Source of the DNA: Alloyangia pacifica
GTDB lineage: Bacteria > Pseudomonadota > Alphaproteobacteria > Rhodobacterales > Rhodobacteraceae
Assembly (NCBI RefSeq): GCF_003111685.1
Contig: NZ_CP022189.1
Location: forward strand, 512,001-576,000
Length of the DNA: 64,000 nt
Direction of reading: 5' to 3'
Both the position numbers and the translations under genes were made by a program. Below the pieces are notes generated by a model. That model made no database searches and had not been told where the DNA came from. It was given only the letters and a program-made list of their open reading frames with translations. Of this stretch, positions 37,611 through 46,813 are shown piece after piece; the first letter of the stretch is position 1; every line of letters begins with the position of its first letter.

Positions 37611-38786
37611 TCAGTCTCGTTCGACACACAGGGCGACGCCCATACCGCCCCCGATGCAGAGCGTCGCGAGGCCCTTCTTGGCGTCGCGCCGCTTCATCTC
37701 GAAGAGCAGCGTGTTCAGAATGCGGGCGCCCGAGGCACCGATCGGGTGGCCGATGGCGATGGCGCCGCCGTTCACGTTCACGATCGCCGGATCCCAGCCC
37801 ATGTCCTTGTTCACCGCGCAGGCCTGCGCGGCGAAGGCCTCGTTGGCCTCGACCAGATCGAGGTCCTCGGGCTTCCAGCCGGCTTTCTCCAGCGCCTTGC
37901 GCGAGGCGTGGATCGGTCCGACGCCCATGATCGACGGGTCGAGACCCGCGGTGGCGTAAGAGACGATGCGGGCGAGCGGCTCGATGCCGCGCTTTTCGGC
38001 ATTGTCGGCGCTCATCAGCAGCACACCGGCGGCGCCGTCGTTGATGCCGCTCGCGTTGGCCGCGGTGACCGAGCCGTCCTTGGCGAAGGCCGGGCGGAGC
38101 TTCTGCATCGCCTCGATGGTGGCGCCGTGGCGGATGTACTCGTCCTTGTCGACGATGATCTCACCCTTGCGGGTCTTGACGGTGAAGGGGATCACCTCGT
38201 CGTCGAACTTGCCGGCCTTCTGTGCCGCCTCGGCTTTGTTCTGCGAGGCCAGCGCGAATTCGTCCTGCTGCTCGCGGCTGATCTGCCACTGCTGCGCGAC
38301 GTTCTCGGCGGTCTGGCCCATGTGGTACCCGTTGAAGGCATCCCAGAGGCCGTCGCGGATCATCGTGTCGATGTAGCTCACATCGCCCATCTTGTGGCCG
38401 GCGCGCAGATGCGCGGCATGGGGCGCGAGGGTCATGTTCTCCTGACCGCCGGCGCAGACGATGTCGGCGTCGCCAAGCAGGATGTGCTGTGCGCCCAGCA
38501 TCACGGTGCGCAGGCCCGAGCCGCAGACTTGGTTGATCGACCAGGCCGAGCTTTCCTTGGGCAGGCCGGCATTGATATGCGCCTGGCGCGCCGGGTTCTG
38601 GCCCTGGGCCGCGGTGAGCACCTGGCCGAGGATGGTCTCGGACACCTCGCCCTTGTCGATGCCGGCGCGGGCGACCAGCGCGTCGAGCATGGCCGCGCCG
38701 AGGTCATGGGCGGGGGTATTGGCGAAGGCGCCGCTGAAGCTGCCCACGGCGGTACGTGCCGCGGATGCGATTACGACATTGGTCAT
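37611..38786 (-). CDS. phaA: Acetyl-CoA C-acetyltransferase (beta-ketothiolase)
   Basis: 391 residues from the ATG at 38786 ([17 protein letters not shown]). Thiolase motifs: [15 protein letters not shown] with the acyl-accepting Cys, [22 protein letters not shown], and [13 protein letters not shown] near the end with the second Cys. Condenses two acetyl-CoA to acetoacetyl-CoA for PHB. phaC is not in this window. Confidence 0.95.
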   Translation of the reverse strand: MTNVVIASAARTAVGSFSGAFANTPAHDLGAAMLDALVARAGIDKGEVSETILGQVLTAAQGQNPARQAHINAGLPKESSAWSINQVCGSGLRTVMLGAQHILLGDADIVCAGGQENMTLAPHAAHLRAGHKMGDVSYIDTMIRDGLWDAFNGYHMGQTAENVAQQWQISREQQDEFALASQNKAEAAQKAGKFDDEVIPFTVKTRKGEIIVDKDEYIRHGATIEAMQKLRPAFAKDGSVTAANASGINDGAAGVLLMSADNAEKRGIEPLARIVSYATAGLDPSIMGVGPIHASRKALEKAGWKPEDLDLVEANEAFAAQACAVNKDMGWDPAIVNVNGGAIAIGHPIGASGARILNTLLFEMKRRDAKKGLATLCIGGGMGVALCVERD

Positions 38787-39035
38787 GAAATTCTCCCTCC
38801 AAGCAAACATGCGATCGGACCGCGTCCCCTCGCCCTCTTGGCGGGGGCAGTGGCTCCGCATCTGGCCTTGGTTCTTTTGATAACGCGGGGATCCGCAACT
38901 GCACAGAGGCGGCGGCGTCGATTCTCACCTGTTTGCGCAATTCGTCGCAGGCTGTGACGTCAGGCGGGAGAAAATCGTCCGCAGGGGGAGTTGCGCCGAT
39001 TTTGCAGGAATTCACGGAGCGGAGACGTTTGGCGC

Positions 39036-39266
39036 CTAGCCTAGCGTCCCTGAGAGCACCATCGGCCCGGCTTGGTCGTATCCATCCAGGCAGGTGTCCT
39101 CGGCGGCCGTGGTGAGCTCTGACTTGGTCCGCGTCTCAATCGATTCGGCCGCGGTGACGCGCAGCAGCACCGCTTCGTCCGGGGCCCGGTCGATGCCGCG
39201 GATCACCTGTCTGCCGATCTCGAGGATGTCGAAGCCGAATCGCGTATACGGCCGAAGCGCGGTCAT
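39036..39266 (-). CDS. Short unrecognised ORF, possibly a gene remnant
   Basis: 76 residues: TALRPYTRFGFDILEIG, an RAPDEAVLLRV stretch, TKSELTTAAEDTC. I do not recognise it. Its ATG overlaps the stop of another open stretch (to about 39450, containing TDTLQRVRVAVHHQQVV and TFAMDDFGGR) read in another frame on the same strand, which lacks a good start, so the two may be one frame-shifted gene. Confidence 0.35.
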   Translation of the reverse strand: MTALRPYTRFGFDILEIGRQVIRGIDRAPDEAVLLRVTAAESIETRTKSELTTAAEDTCLDGYDQAGPMVLSGTLG

Positions 39267-39498
39267 CGACCGCCGAAATCGTCCATCGCAAAGGTGGCGC
39301 GCACGGAGCTTCCCCCGCCCGCCTGCGCGACCGGCTGGAAGGCCGCCACCACCTGCTGGTGATGGACCGCGACGCGCACGCGCTGCAGGGTGTCGGTGTC
39401 GCGCGGGCCGAGCGCGCTGTCAGCTTGCAGGCACGAGGTTTAGCATTGGATCAAGCGCCGCCGGGCCAGGGAAGACAGGGTGCGCCTGCAAACAGCAG

Positions 39499-39526
39499 TT
39501 GACTCCCCCCGCGATCCCCATATAAG
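39499..39526 (+). promoter_or_regulatory. rpsD: Strong sigma-70 promoter of rpsD
   Basis: TTGACT (39499-39504), 16 bases, TATAAG (39521-39526). The predicted transcript starts near 39533, leaving a leader of about 90 bases. Confidence 0.7.
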
Positions 39527-39547
39527 CGCCCGCTCATTGGTGTTGGT

Positions 39548-39614
39548 GGCCCCCGCAAGGGGATGCCTGTCGGCCTCCGGGCAGAAGGACAACGCCCTTC
39601 ACAACTTATGAAGG
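39548..39614 (+). promoter_or_regulatory. Structured rpsD leader with sequestered SD
   Basis: A CCCC-GCAA-GGGG hairpin (39551-39562, GNRA loop) is followed by GAAGG (39584-39588), CCTTCA (39596-39601) and TGAAGG (39609-39614), the last inside the ribosome-binding site. CCTTC can pair with either GAAGG, but not both. Confidence 0.4.
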
Positions 39615-39623
39615 AGATCAGCC

Positions 39624-40244
39624 GTGACCAAACGCACGTCTGCCAAGTACAAAATTGACCGCCGCATGGGCGAGAACATCTGGGGCCGTGCCAAGTCCCC
39701 GGTGAACAAGCGCGAATACGGCCCCGGCCAGCACGGCCAGCGCCGCAAGGGCAAGATGTCGGACTTCGGTCTGCAGCTCCGCGCCAAGCAGAAACTCAAG
39801 GGCTACTACGGTGACCTGACCGAGAAGCAGTTCCGTCGCATCTTCGGCGACGCGGAACGCCTCAAGGGTGACACCGGTGAGCTGCTCATCGGCCTGCTCG
39901 AGCGCCGCCTGGACGCCGTCGTCTACCGCGCCAAGTTCGTGCCGACCGTCTTCGCGGCCCGTCAGTTCGTGAACCACGGCCACGTGATGGTGAACGGCAA
40001 GCGCGTGAACATCCCCTCCTACCGCGTGAAGGAAGGCGACGTGATCGAGGTCCGCGAGAAGTCGAAGCAGATGGTTGTTCTGCTCGAGGCCGTCCAGCTC
40101 GCAGAGCGTGACGTTCCCGACTACATCGAGGCCGACCACTCCAAGATGACCGCGACCTTCGTGCGCACCCCCGGCCTCGCCGACGTGCCCTACGCGGTTC
40201 AGATGGAACCGAACCTCGTCATCGAATACTACGCGCAGAACTGA
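39624..40244 (+). CDS. rpsD: 30S ribosomal protein S4
   Basis: 206 residues, GTG start fixed by the AAGGAG site and the conserved [20 protein letters not shown]. Contains the S4 RNA-binding domain [11 protein letters not shown] then [17 protein letters not shown]. It binds 16S rRNA early in 30S assembly. Monocistronic. Confidence 0.97.
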   Translation: MTKRTSAKYKIDRRMGENIWGRAKSPVNKREYGPGQHGQRRKGKMSDFGLQLRAKQKLKGYYGDLTEKQFRRIFGDAERLKGDTGELLIGLLERRLDAVVYRAKFVPTVFAARQFVNHGHVMVNGKRVNIPSYRVKEGDVIEVREKSKQMVVLLEAVQLAERDVPDYIEADHSKMTATFVRTPGLADVPYAVQMEPNLVIEYYAQN

Positions 40245-40268
40245 TCCTTCTGTTCTTACGATCCTTGG

Positions 40269-40296
40269 AAGGCCGCGCAGCAATGCGCGGCCTTTC
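40269..40296 (+). terminator. Terminator after rpsD
   Basis: AAGGCCGCGC/GCGCGGCCTT stem with six-base loop, then TTC. Confidence 0.75.
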
Positions 40297-40350
40297 TGCG
40301 TTTCTGCCCGGGTTTTGAGCAATTTCCCCCGCGTCGGGCGCGGCAATTAT

Positions 40351-40366
40351 TTTACCGATTGATAAA
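40351..40366. promoter_or_regulatory. RutR-like operator upstream of preT
   Basis: TTTACCGATTGATAAA, an inverted repeat with mismatches that matches the near-perfect copy at 43836. Resembles the E. coli RutR consensus TTGACCAnnTGGTCAA. A TTGACC sequence follows at 40371. Confidence 0.55.
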
Positions 40367-40421
40367 AAATTTGACCTGTGAGAGCGTTTCTCCATTGCGC
40401 AAGGCAGCGGGGAGGCGACCG

Positions 40422-41744
40422 ATGGACGCAAGACAACTGGCAGGAGGGATCCGCGCGGGACGGCTTGAGCCGCAGGCGCTGGAAGAGGGGTTCTCGGACC
40501 TGCACCCACCATATGATGATCACGAGGCGTTGGTGGCGGCGGATCGCTGCTATTTCTGCCACGACGCGCCCTGCGCGACGGCATGCCCGACCTCGATCGA
40601 CATTCCGCTCTTCATTCGGCAGATCGCCACCGGCACGCCCGAGGCGGCAGCCAAGACGATCCTGTCGCAGAACATCCTCGGCGGCATGTGCGCCCGGGTC
40701 TGCCCCACCGAGACGCTCTGCGAGGAGGTCTGCGTGCGCGAGGTGGCCGAGGGCAAGCCGGTCGAGATCGGTCGGCTGCAGCGCTACGCCACCGACCGCA
40801 TCATGGCCCGCAACACCCACCCATTCGAGCGCGCCGCGCCGACGGGAAAGCGCGTTGCGGTGGTTGGGGCGGGGCCTGCGGGCCTGTCCTGCGCGCACCG
40901 TCTGGCGATGAAGGGTCATGACGTCGTGATCCTCGATGCGCGCGCCAAGCCCGGCGGCCTCAACGAGTTCGGCATCGCCGCCTACAAGAGCACAGACGAT
41001 TTCGCCGCGCGCGAGGTGGACTGGCTGCTGGGAATCGGTGGCATCACCATCGAGACGGGCCGGATGCTCGGGCGTGATATTACGCTGGCAGAGCTGAGCT
41101 CGGATTATGACGCGGTGTTCCTCGGACTGGGCCTTGGCGGGGTCAATGCGCTGGGGATCGGCGGCGACGATCGCGAGGGCGTCACGAACGCGGTCGATTT
41201 CATTGCCGATCTGCGGCAGGCGGGTGATCTCGCTGCGCTGCCGGTGGGCCGCGATGTGGTGGTGATTGGCGGTGGCATGACCGCAGTCGATGCCGCCGTG
41301 CAGTCGAAGTTGCTGGGCGCGCTCAACGTGACCATCGTCTACCGCCGCTCGCAGGAGCGCATGGCGGCGAGCGCATTCGAGCAGGAACTGGCGCAGGCCA
41401 AGGGCGTGCGGATCATCTGCAATGCCACGCCGAAGGCGGTACACGGCAACGGCGCGGTGCGCGAGATCGAGTTCGAGTTCACCGACGACGATCTAACGCC
41501 CACGGGCGAGAGCTTCCGCCTGCCCGCCGATCAGGTCTTCCGGGCCATCGGCCAGAGCCTGGTTGCCGAGGGCTTGCCAGAGCTCGATGGCCGCAAGCTC
41601 GCGGTCGAGGGACCGGGGCGCACCTCCGTGCCCGGGGTCTGGGCCGGGGGCGACTGCGCCGCCGGGGGAGACGACCTGACCGTCACCGCCGTCGCCGAGG
41701 GCCGCGACGCGGCCGAAGACATTCACGCCACGTTGATGCGCTGA
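40422..41744 (+). CDS. preT: Dihydropyrimidine dehydrogenase subunit PreT
   Basis: 440 residues from the ATG at 40422 (MDARQLAGGIRAG). The N-terminal iron-sulfur region has Cys clusters CYFCHDAPCATACPTSIDIP and GGMCARVCPTETLCEEVCV. Then an FAD site VVGAGPAGLSCAHRLAMKG and an NAD(P)H site VVVIGGGMTAVDAA. It feeds electrons to PreA for reduction of uracil and thymine to the 5,6-dihydro forms. Starts 12 bases before preA and carries a RutR-like box upstream. Confidence 0.93.
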   Translation: MDARQLAGGIRAGRLEPQALEEGFSDLHPPYDDHEALVAADRCYFCHDAPCATACPTSIDIPLFIRQIATGTPEAAAKTILSQNILGGMCARVCPTETLCEEVCVREVAEGKPVEIGRLQRYATDRIMARNTHPFERAAPTGKRVAVVGAGPAGLSCAHRLAMKGHDVVILDARAKPGGLNEFGIAAYKSTDDFAAREVDWLLGIGGITIETGRMLGRDITLAELSSDYDAVFLGLGLGGVNALGIGGDDREGVTNAVDFIADLRQAGDLAALPVGRDVVVIGGGMTAVDAAVQSKLLGALNVTIVYRRSQERMAASAFEQELAQAKGVRIICNATPKAVHGNGAVREIEFEFTDDDLTPTGESFRLPADQVFRAIGQSLVAEGLPELDGRKLAVEGPGRTSVPGVWAGGDCAAGGDDLTVTAVAEGRDAAEDIHATLMR

Positions 41745-41756
41745 GGAGGGACCGAC

Positions 41757-43058
41757 ATGGCAAATCTGACGAGTGACTTCGTGGGCATCAAATCGCCCAA
41801 CCCGTTCTGGCTGGCCTCCGCGCCGCCGACCGACAAGGAGTACAACGTCCGCCGCGCCTACGAGGCGGGCTGGGGCGGGGTGGTCTGGAAGACCCTCGGC
41901 GAGGAAGGCCCGCCGGTGGTCAACGTCAACGGCCCGCGCTACGGCGCGATCTGGGGGGCGGACCGGCGGCTTCTGGGGCTCAACAACATCGAACTGATCA
42001 CAGACCGCCCGCTCGAGGTGAACCTGCGCGAGATCAAGGCGGTCAAGCGCGACTATCCCGATCGCGCGCTGGTGGTCTCGCTGATGGTCCCCTGCGAAGA
42101 GGCGGCGTGGAAGGCGATCCTGCCGCTGGTCGAGGAGACCGGCGCGGATGGCGTCGAGTTGAACTTCGGCTGCCCGCACGGCATGAGCGAGCGTGGCATG
42201 GGCTCGGCGGTGGGGCAGGTGCCCGAGTACATCGAGATGGTGACCCGCTGGGTGAAGCAGAACTCGCGCATGCCCTGCATCGTCAAGTTGACGCCCAACA
42301 TCACCGACGTCCGCAAGCCCGCCGAGGCGGCCAAGCGCGGGGGCGCGGATGCGGTCAGCCTGATCAACACGATCAACTCGATCACCTCGGTCGATCTCGA
42401 CCTCTTCGCTCCCGAGCCGACCATCGACGGAAAGGGCGCACACGGCGGCTATTGCGGTCCGGCGGTGAAGCCCATCGCGCTCAACATGGTGGCCGAGATC
42501 GCCCGCTCGCCGGAAACGCGCGGGATGCCGATCTCGGGCATCGGCGGGGTGACCACCTGGCGCGATGCGGCGGAGTTCATGGCGCTGGGGGCGGGCAACG
42601 TGCAGGTCTGCACGGCGGCGATGACCTATGGCTTCAAGGTCGTGCAGGAGATGATCTCGGGGCTGTCGCAGTATCTCGACGAAAAGGGCGTGGAGCTGTC
42701 CGACCTGGTAGGCCGCGCGGTGCCGAACGTGTCGGACTGGCAGAACCTGAACCTCAACGCCATCTCCAAGGCGAAGATCGACCAGGAACTCTGCATCTCT
42801 TGCGGGCGCTGCTATGCGGCCTGCGAGGACACCTCGCACCAGGCCATCGCCATGTCCGAGGACCGCGTGTTCACGGTCAAGGACGATGAATGCGTGGCTT
42901 GCAACCTCTGCGTCAACGTCTGCCCGGTCGAGGGCTGTATCAGCATGGAGCGGATGGACGTGGGCGCGACGGACCCGCGCACCGGCAAGGTGGTGCCCGC
43001 CGAGTTCGGCGACTGGACCACCCATCCCAACAACCCGATGGCCCGCGCGGCGGAGTGA
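41757..43058 (+). CDS. preA: Dihydropyrimidine dehydrogenase subunit PreA
   Basis: 433 residues. An N-terminal dihydroorotate-dehydrogenase-type FMN barrel (ELNFGCPHGMSERGMGSAVGQ, VKLTPNITDVRKPAEAA) is followed by two 4Fe-4S clusters CISCGRCYAAC and CVACNLCVNVC. Together with PreT it catalyses the first step of reductive pyrimidine breakdown. Convergent with rutR, 30 bases away. Confidence 0.95.
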   Translation: MANLTSDFVGIKSPNPFWLASAPPTDKEYNVRRAYEAGWGGVVWKTLGEEGPPVVNVNGPRYGAIWGADRRLLGLNNIELITDRPLEVNLREIKAVKRDYPDRALVVSLMVPCEEAAWKAILPLVEETGADGVELNFGCPHGMSERGMGSAVGQVPEYIEMVTRWVKQNSRMPCIVKLTPNITDVRKPAEAAKRGGADAVSLINTINSITSVDLDLFAPEPTIDGKGAHGGYCGPAVKPIALNMVAEIARSPETRGMPISGIGGVTTWRDAAEFMALGAGNVQVCTAAMTYGFKVVQEMISGLSQYLDEKGVELSDLVGRAVPNVSDWQNLNLNAISKAKIDQELCISCGRCYAACEDTSHQAIAMSEDRVFTVKDDECVACNLCVNVCPVEGCISMERMDVGATDPRTGKVVPAEFGDWTTHPNNPMARAAE

Positions 43059-43087
43059 TCAAAGGGGCGGGGCCTATTGGCCCTGCC

Positions 43088-43723
43088 TTACCCCTTAGGC
43101 GTCAGGATCGCCCGGAAGATCGTTTCCACATGGGCATTGGCCGCCGTCCAGCCCGCCACGTCGTCGGCCACCAGCACCCGCACCTGCGTGTCGAAGTCGG
43201 CGAAATGCTGGGTCAGCGCCCAGATCGACATGATGAGCTGCTGCGGATCCTGCGGCGCCAGCTTGCCCGCCGCCATCCATCCCGCGATCAGCGCGCATTT
43301 CTCGTCGAAGAGCGGCTTCAGATCGCTCTCGAGGTGCGGCAGCATGCGCGGCGCGCCCTGGATGATCTCGATCGCGAAGAGCCGGCTCTCGCGCGGGAAC
43401 TGGCGGCTCATCTCCATCTTGCGGCGCACGTAGCCGAGGATCTCCTCGAGCGGGTCGCCTTGCGCATCAAGCTCGCGCAGCGGGTCGAGCCATTCGGTCA
43501 TCAGCGCGTTCAGCAGCGCGACGTGGATCGCCTCCTTGCCGTCGAAATAATAGATGAGGTTGGGCTTGGACATGCCTGCCGCCTCGGCGATCTGGTCGAG
43601 CGTCGCGCCGCGGAAGCCATGCTGCGAGAAGATATCGAGTGCTGCGTCCATGATCTTGCGGCGGTTGCGGATCTGGATTCGGCTGGGCTTCTTTTCGGGG
43701 CGGATTTCGGAGGGAGCGGGCAT
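43088..43723 (-). CDS. rutR: TetR family repressor, RutR-like
   Basis: 211 residues. Helix-turn-helix GATLDQIAEAAGMSKPNLIYYF. It is similar to E. coli RutR throughout (FSQHGFRGATLDQIAE, SKPNLIYYF.. KEA, ESRLFAIEIIQGAP, LIAGW..SGKLAPQDPQ..TQHFADF). RutR senses uracil and represses pyrimidine degradation. The gene sits between the preTA and hydrolase units, with a matching box in its upstream gap, so it probably represses both and itself. Confidence 0.88.
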   Translation of the reverse strand: MPAPSEIRPEKKPSRIQIRNRRKIMDAALDIFSQHGFRGATLDQIAEAAGMSKPNLIYYFDGKEAIHVALLNALMTEWLDPLRELDAQGDPLEEILGYVRRKMEMSRQFPRESRLFAIEIIQGAPRMLPHLESDLKPLFDEKCALIAGWMAAGKLAPQDPQQLIMSIWALTQHFADFDTQVRVLVADDVAGWTAANAHVETIFRAILTPKG

Positions 43724-43835
43724 GGCATTCCTTGGCTGCTGCTTTTCCGGGCGGCGCTGCCCGCTCTATGCGCATCCGTTCCGGGAGCCAAGGCAGGGAT
43801 TTCTTGACAGGTTCGGGGCGCATTGCAATCGTGGC

Positions 43836-43851
43836 TTTACCAAATGGTAAA
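43836..43851. promoter_or_regulatory. RutR operator, near-perfect palindrome
   Basis: TTTACCAAATGGTAAA: 7-bp arms around AA, matching TTxACCAnnTGGTxAA of E. coli RutR. Located 70-86 bases before the hydrolase ATG and 113 before rutR, with TTGACA at 43804-43809 as a possible -35. Confidence 0.75.
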
Positions 43852-43921
43852 AAACACGCGCGGCCCGCGCAAGCGCGACCGCGCAATGCAAGATGCAAAG
43901 CAAGGCAGCGAGGACAAAAAG

Positions 43922-45172
43922 ATGGCGGCACCGGGCGAGAACCTCCGGATCGATGGCGACCGACTCTGGGACAGCCTGATGGAGATGGCCAAGATCGGCC
44001 CCGGCATCGCGGGGGGCAACAACCGCCAGACGCTCACCGACGAGGATGCCGAGGGGCGCGCGCTGTTCCAGAGCTGGTGCGAGGCCGCGGGCATGACCAT
44101 GGGTGTTGACGCCATGGGCAGCATGTTCGCCACCCGCCCCGGTGAGGACCCGGACGCGCTGCCCGTCTACGTCGGCTCGCACCTCGATACCCAGCCAACC
44201 GGCGGCAAGTACGACGGGGTGCTGGGGGTGCTTGGCGCGCTCGAGGCGGTGCGCACGATGAACGATCTCGGCATCAAGACCAAGCACCCGATTGTGGTCA
44301 CCAACTGGGCCAATGAGGAAGGCGCGCGCTTTGCCCCGGCCATGCTGGCTTCGGGGGTCTTCGCCGGGGTGCTTGACCTCGATTACGCCTACGGACGCAA
44401 GGATCTCGAGGGCAAGACCTACGGCGAAGAGCTCAAGCGCATCGGCTGGCTGGGCGAGGAAGAGGTCGGCGCGCGCAAGATGCACGCCTATTACGAACTG
44501 CACATCGAGCAAGGACCGATTCTCGAGGCCGAGGGCAAGGACATCGGCGTGGTGACCCATTGCCAGGGACTCTGGTGGCTCGAGTTTACCTTGACCGGCA
44601 AGGCCGCGCACACCGGCTCGACTCCGATGGACATGCGGGTGAACGCGGGTCTGGCAATGGGCCGTATCTTCGAGATGGTGCAGGAGGTGGCCATGGCCGC
44701 GCAGCCCGGCGCCGTCGGCGGGGTGGGGCAGGTGACCTTCTCGCCCAACTCGCGCAACGTGCTGCCCGGCAGCGTGGTCTTCACCGTCGACATTCGCTCG
44801 CCCGACCAGGCCAAGCTCGACGGCATGCGCGCCGAGATCGAGCAACGCGCCGCGGAAATCTGCACCGAGCTGGGCGTCGGCTGCGCGGTCGACCCGGTCG
44901 GGCACTTCGACCCGGTGACCTTTGCCCCCGAGCTGGTCGAGAACGTCCGCAATGCCGCCGAGCGTCTGGGCTACTCGCATATGAACCTCATCTCGGGCGC
45001 GGGCCACGATGCCTGCTGGGCCGCCAAGGTGGCGCCCGCGACCATGGTCATGTGCCCCTGCGTCGACGGCATCTCTCACAACGAGGCCGAGGAGATCTCG
45101 AAGGACTGGGCGGCGGCGGGCACAGACGTGCTGTTCCACGCGGTGCTCGAGACCGCGGAGATCGTCGCCTGA
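43922..45172 (+). CDS. Zn-dependent carbamoyl-amide hydrolase (beta-ureidopropionase type)
   Basis: 416 residues, start at 43922 (MAAPGENLRIDGDRLWDSL) because of the AGGACAAAAAG before it; an ATG at 43886 has no site. M20/ArgE family: GSHLDTQPTGGKYDGVLG, NEEGARFAPAMLASG, HIEQGPILEAE, SGAGHDA with the metal ligands His, Asp, Glu, His. It most likely cleaves N-carbamoyl-beta-alanine, the third step of pyrimidine breakdown, but the same family includes hydantoin-pathway carbamoylases and allantoate hydrolases. Confidence 0.88.
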   Translation: MAAPGENLRIDGDRLWDSLMEMAKIGPGIAGGNNRQTLTDEDAEGRALFQSWCEAAGMTMGVDAMGSMFATRPGEDPDALPVYVGSHLDTQPTGGKYDGVLGVLGALEAVRTMNDLGIKTKHPIVVTNWANEEGARFAPAMLASGVFAGVLDLDYAYGRKDLEGKTYGEELKRIGWLGEEEVGARKMHAYYELHIEQGPILEAEGKDIGVVTHCQGLWWLEFTLTGKAAHTGSTPMDMRVNAGLAMGRIFEMVQEVAMAAQPGAVGGVGQVTFSPNSRNVLPGSVVFTVDIRSPDQAKLDGMRAEIEQRAAEICTELGVGCAVDPVGHFDPVTFAPELVENVRNAAERLGYSHMNLISGAGHDACWAAKVAPATMVMCPCVDGISHNEAEEISKDWAAAGTDVLFHAVLETAEIVA

Positions 45173-45201
45173 GGCCGGTGAAAGATAGGGGGCTCAGCCC
45201 C

Positions 45202-45225
45202 GTCCGCGGCCCGCGGGCCGCGGAC
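45202..45225. repeat. 24-bp perfect GC palindrome between hydrolase and hydA
   Basis: The arm GTCCGCGGCCC, GC centre and its exact complement. Followed by CTCCCGGGATATTCTTGCC. No T run. Could stabilise the transcript end or act as a processing site. Confidence 0.6.
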
Positions 45226-45284
45226 CTCCCGGGATATTCTTGCCTAGAAGACATCCCGGACACGGACTTCCAAGGGAGGGAAAC

Positions 45285-46736
45285 ATGTCCACAGTGATCA
45301 AGGGCGGCACCATCGTCACCGCCGACCTGAGCTATGACGCAGACGTGCTGGTCGAAGGCGGCCGCATTGTCGAGATCGGCCAGAACCTCAAGGGCGACGA
45401 GGTGCTGGACGCCTCGGGCTGCTACGTGATGCCCGGCGGGATCGACCCGCACACCCATCTCGAGATGCCTTTCATGGGGACCTATTCGGCCGACAACTTC
45501 GACAGCGGCACCCGCGCGGCTCTGGCGGGGGGCACCACCATGGTGGTCGACTTCGCGCTGCCCTCGCCGGGGCAGGGGCTGCTCGACGCGCTGCAGATGT
45601 GGGACAACAAATCGACCCGCGCGCATTGCGACTATTCGTTCCACATGGCGGTCACATGGTGGAGCGAGCAGGTCTTCAACGAGATGCAGCAGGTCGTGGA
45701 TCGCGGCATCACCACCTTCAAGCACTTCATGGCCTATAAAGGCGCGCTGATGGTGAACGACGACGAGCTCTTCGCCTCGTTCCAGCGCTGCGCCGAGCTG
45801 GGGGCGATCCCGCTGGTGCATGCCGAGAACGGCGACGTGGTGGCCGAGCTCTCCGCCAAGCTGCTCGCCGCCGGCAACAACGGCCCCGAGGCGCACGCCT
45901 ACTCGCGCCCGCCGCAGGTCGAGGGCGAGGCCACGAACCGCGCCATCATGATCGCCGACATGGCCGGTGTGCCGCTCTACGTGGTGCATGTCAGCTGCGA
46001 GGAAAGCCACGAGGCGATCCGCCGCGCGCGGCAGGCGGGCAAGCGGGTCTGGGGCGAGCCGCTGATCCAGCACCTGACGCTCGACGAGAGCGAATACGCG
46101 AGCCCCGATTGGGACCATGCCGCGCGCCGCGTGATGTCGCCGCCGTTCCGCAACAAGGCGCATCAAGACAGCCTCTGGGCCGGGCTGGCCGCGGGCTCGC
46201 TCTCCTGCGTGGCCACGGACCACTGCGCGTTCACAACCGACCAGAAGCGCTACGGGGTCGGTGATTTCACCAAGATTCCGAATGGCACCGGCGGGCTCGA
46301 GGACCGACTGCCGATGCTCTGGACTCAGGGCGTGGGCACTGGCCGGCTGACGCCGCAGGAGTTCGTGGCGGTGACCTCGACCAACATCGCCAAGATCCTC
46401 AACATCTATCCGCGCAAGGGGGCGATCCTCGTGGGGGCCGATGCCGACATCGTCGTGCTCGACCCCAACCGTGAGAAGGTGATCTCGGCCAAGACCCAGC
46501 AGTCGGCGATCGACTACAACGTCTTCGAGGGGATGACGGTCAAGGGCCTGCCGCGATTCGTGCTGAGCCGCGGCAAGGTCTCGGTCACCGAAGGCGCGAT
46601 GAGCTCCGAAGAGGGCCACGGCCAGTTCGTCGCCCGCCCGCCCGCCGGGCCGGTGAACAAGGCGCTGAGCTCGTGGAAGGAGCTGACCGCACCGCGCAAG
46701 GTGGAGCGCACGGGCATCCCGGCATCCGGGGTCTGA
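45285..46736 (+). CDS. hydA: Dihydropyrimidinase
   Basis: 483 residues from the ATG at 45285, which has a GGAGGGAAAC site. Amidohydrolase motifs: GGIDPHTHLEMPFMG (HxH), carboxylated Lys in TFKHFMAYKG, HAENGD, HVSCEES, and ATDHCAF with the catalytic Asp. Hydrolyses dihydrouracil or dihydrothymine to N-carbamoyl-beta-amino acids, the second step. The gene name also covers hydantoinase. Confidence 0.93.
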   Translation: MSTVIKGGTIVTADLSYDADVLVEGGRIVEIGQNLKGDEVLDASGCYVMPGGIDPHTHLEMPFMGTYSADNFDSGTRAALAGGTTMVVDFALPSPGQGLLDALQMWDNKSTRAHCDYSFHMAVTWWSEQVFNEMQQVVDRGITTFKHFMAYKGALMVNDDELFASFQRCAELGAIPLVHAENGDVVAELSAKLLAAGNNGPEAHAYSRPPQVEGEATNRAIMIADMAGVPLYVVHVSCEESHEAIRRARQAGKRVWGEPLIQHLTLDESEYASPDWDHAARRVMSPPFRNKAHQDSLWAGLAAGSLSCVATDHCAFTTDQKRYGVGDFTKIPNGTGGLEDRLPMLWTQGVGTGRLTPQEFVAVTSTNIAKILNIYPRKGAILVGADADIVVLDPNREKVISAKTQQSAIDYNVFEGMTVKGLPRFVLSRGKVSVTEGAMSSEEGHGQFVARPPAGPVNKALSSWKELTAPRKVERTGIPASGV

Positions 46737-46813
46737 TGCTGAAAACATGGACTGACGACGATTGAAGACGACCGGGGCAGGGGGCCAGAAGACGCCCCCG
46801 CCCCAAACAGGGA

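Larger units (their letters stand above)
39267..39623. other. Region upstream of rpsD: fragment, promoter and leader
   Basis: Up to about 39450 a minus-strand open stretch in a second frame that ends in the ATGA overlap with the ORF at 39266 lacks a credible start codon. From 39499 the rpsD promoter and leader begin. No complete gene seen. Confidence 0.5.

Noticed and set aside
43804..43832. Promoter with TTGACA before the hydrolase gene
   Set aside because: The -35 is good, but no convincing -10 lies at 16-18 bases, so not listed as a feature.
45048..46748. Minus-strand open frame opposite hydA
   Set aside because: Shadow of dihydropyrimidinase.
46762..46806. GC-rich hairpin between hydA and the ABC ATPase gene
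   Set aside because: Stem has a bulge and no T run; cannot be called a terminator.
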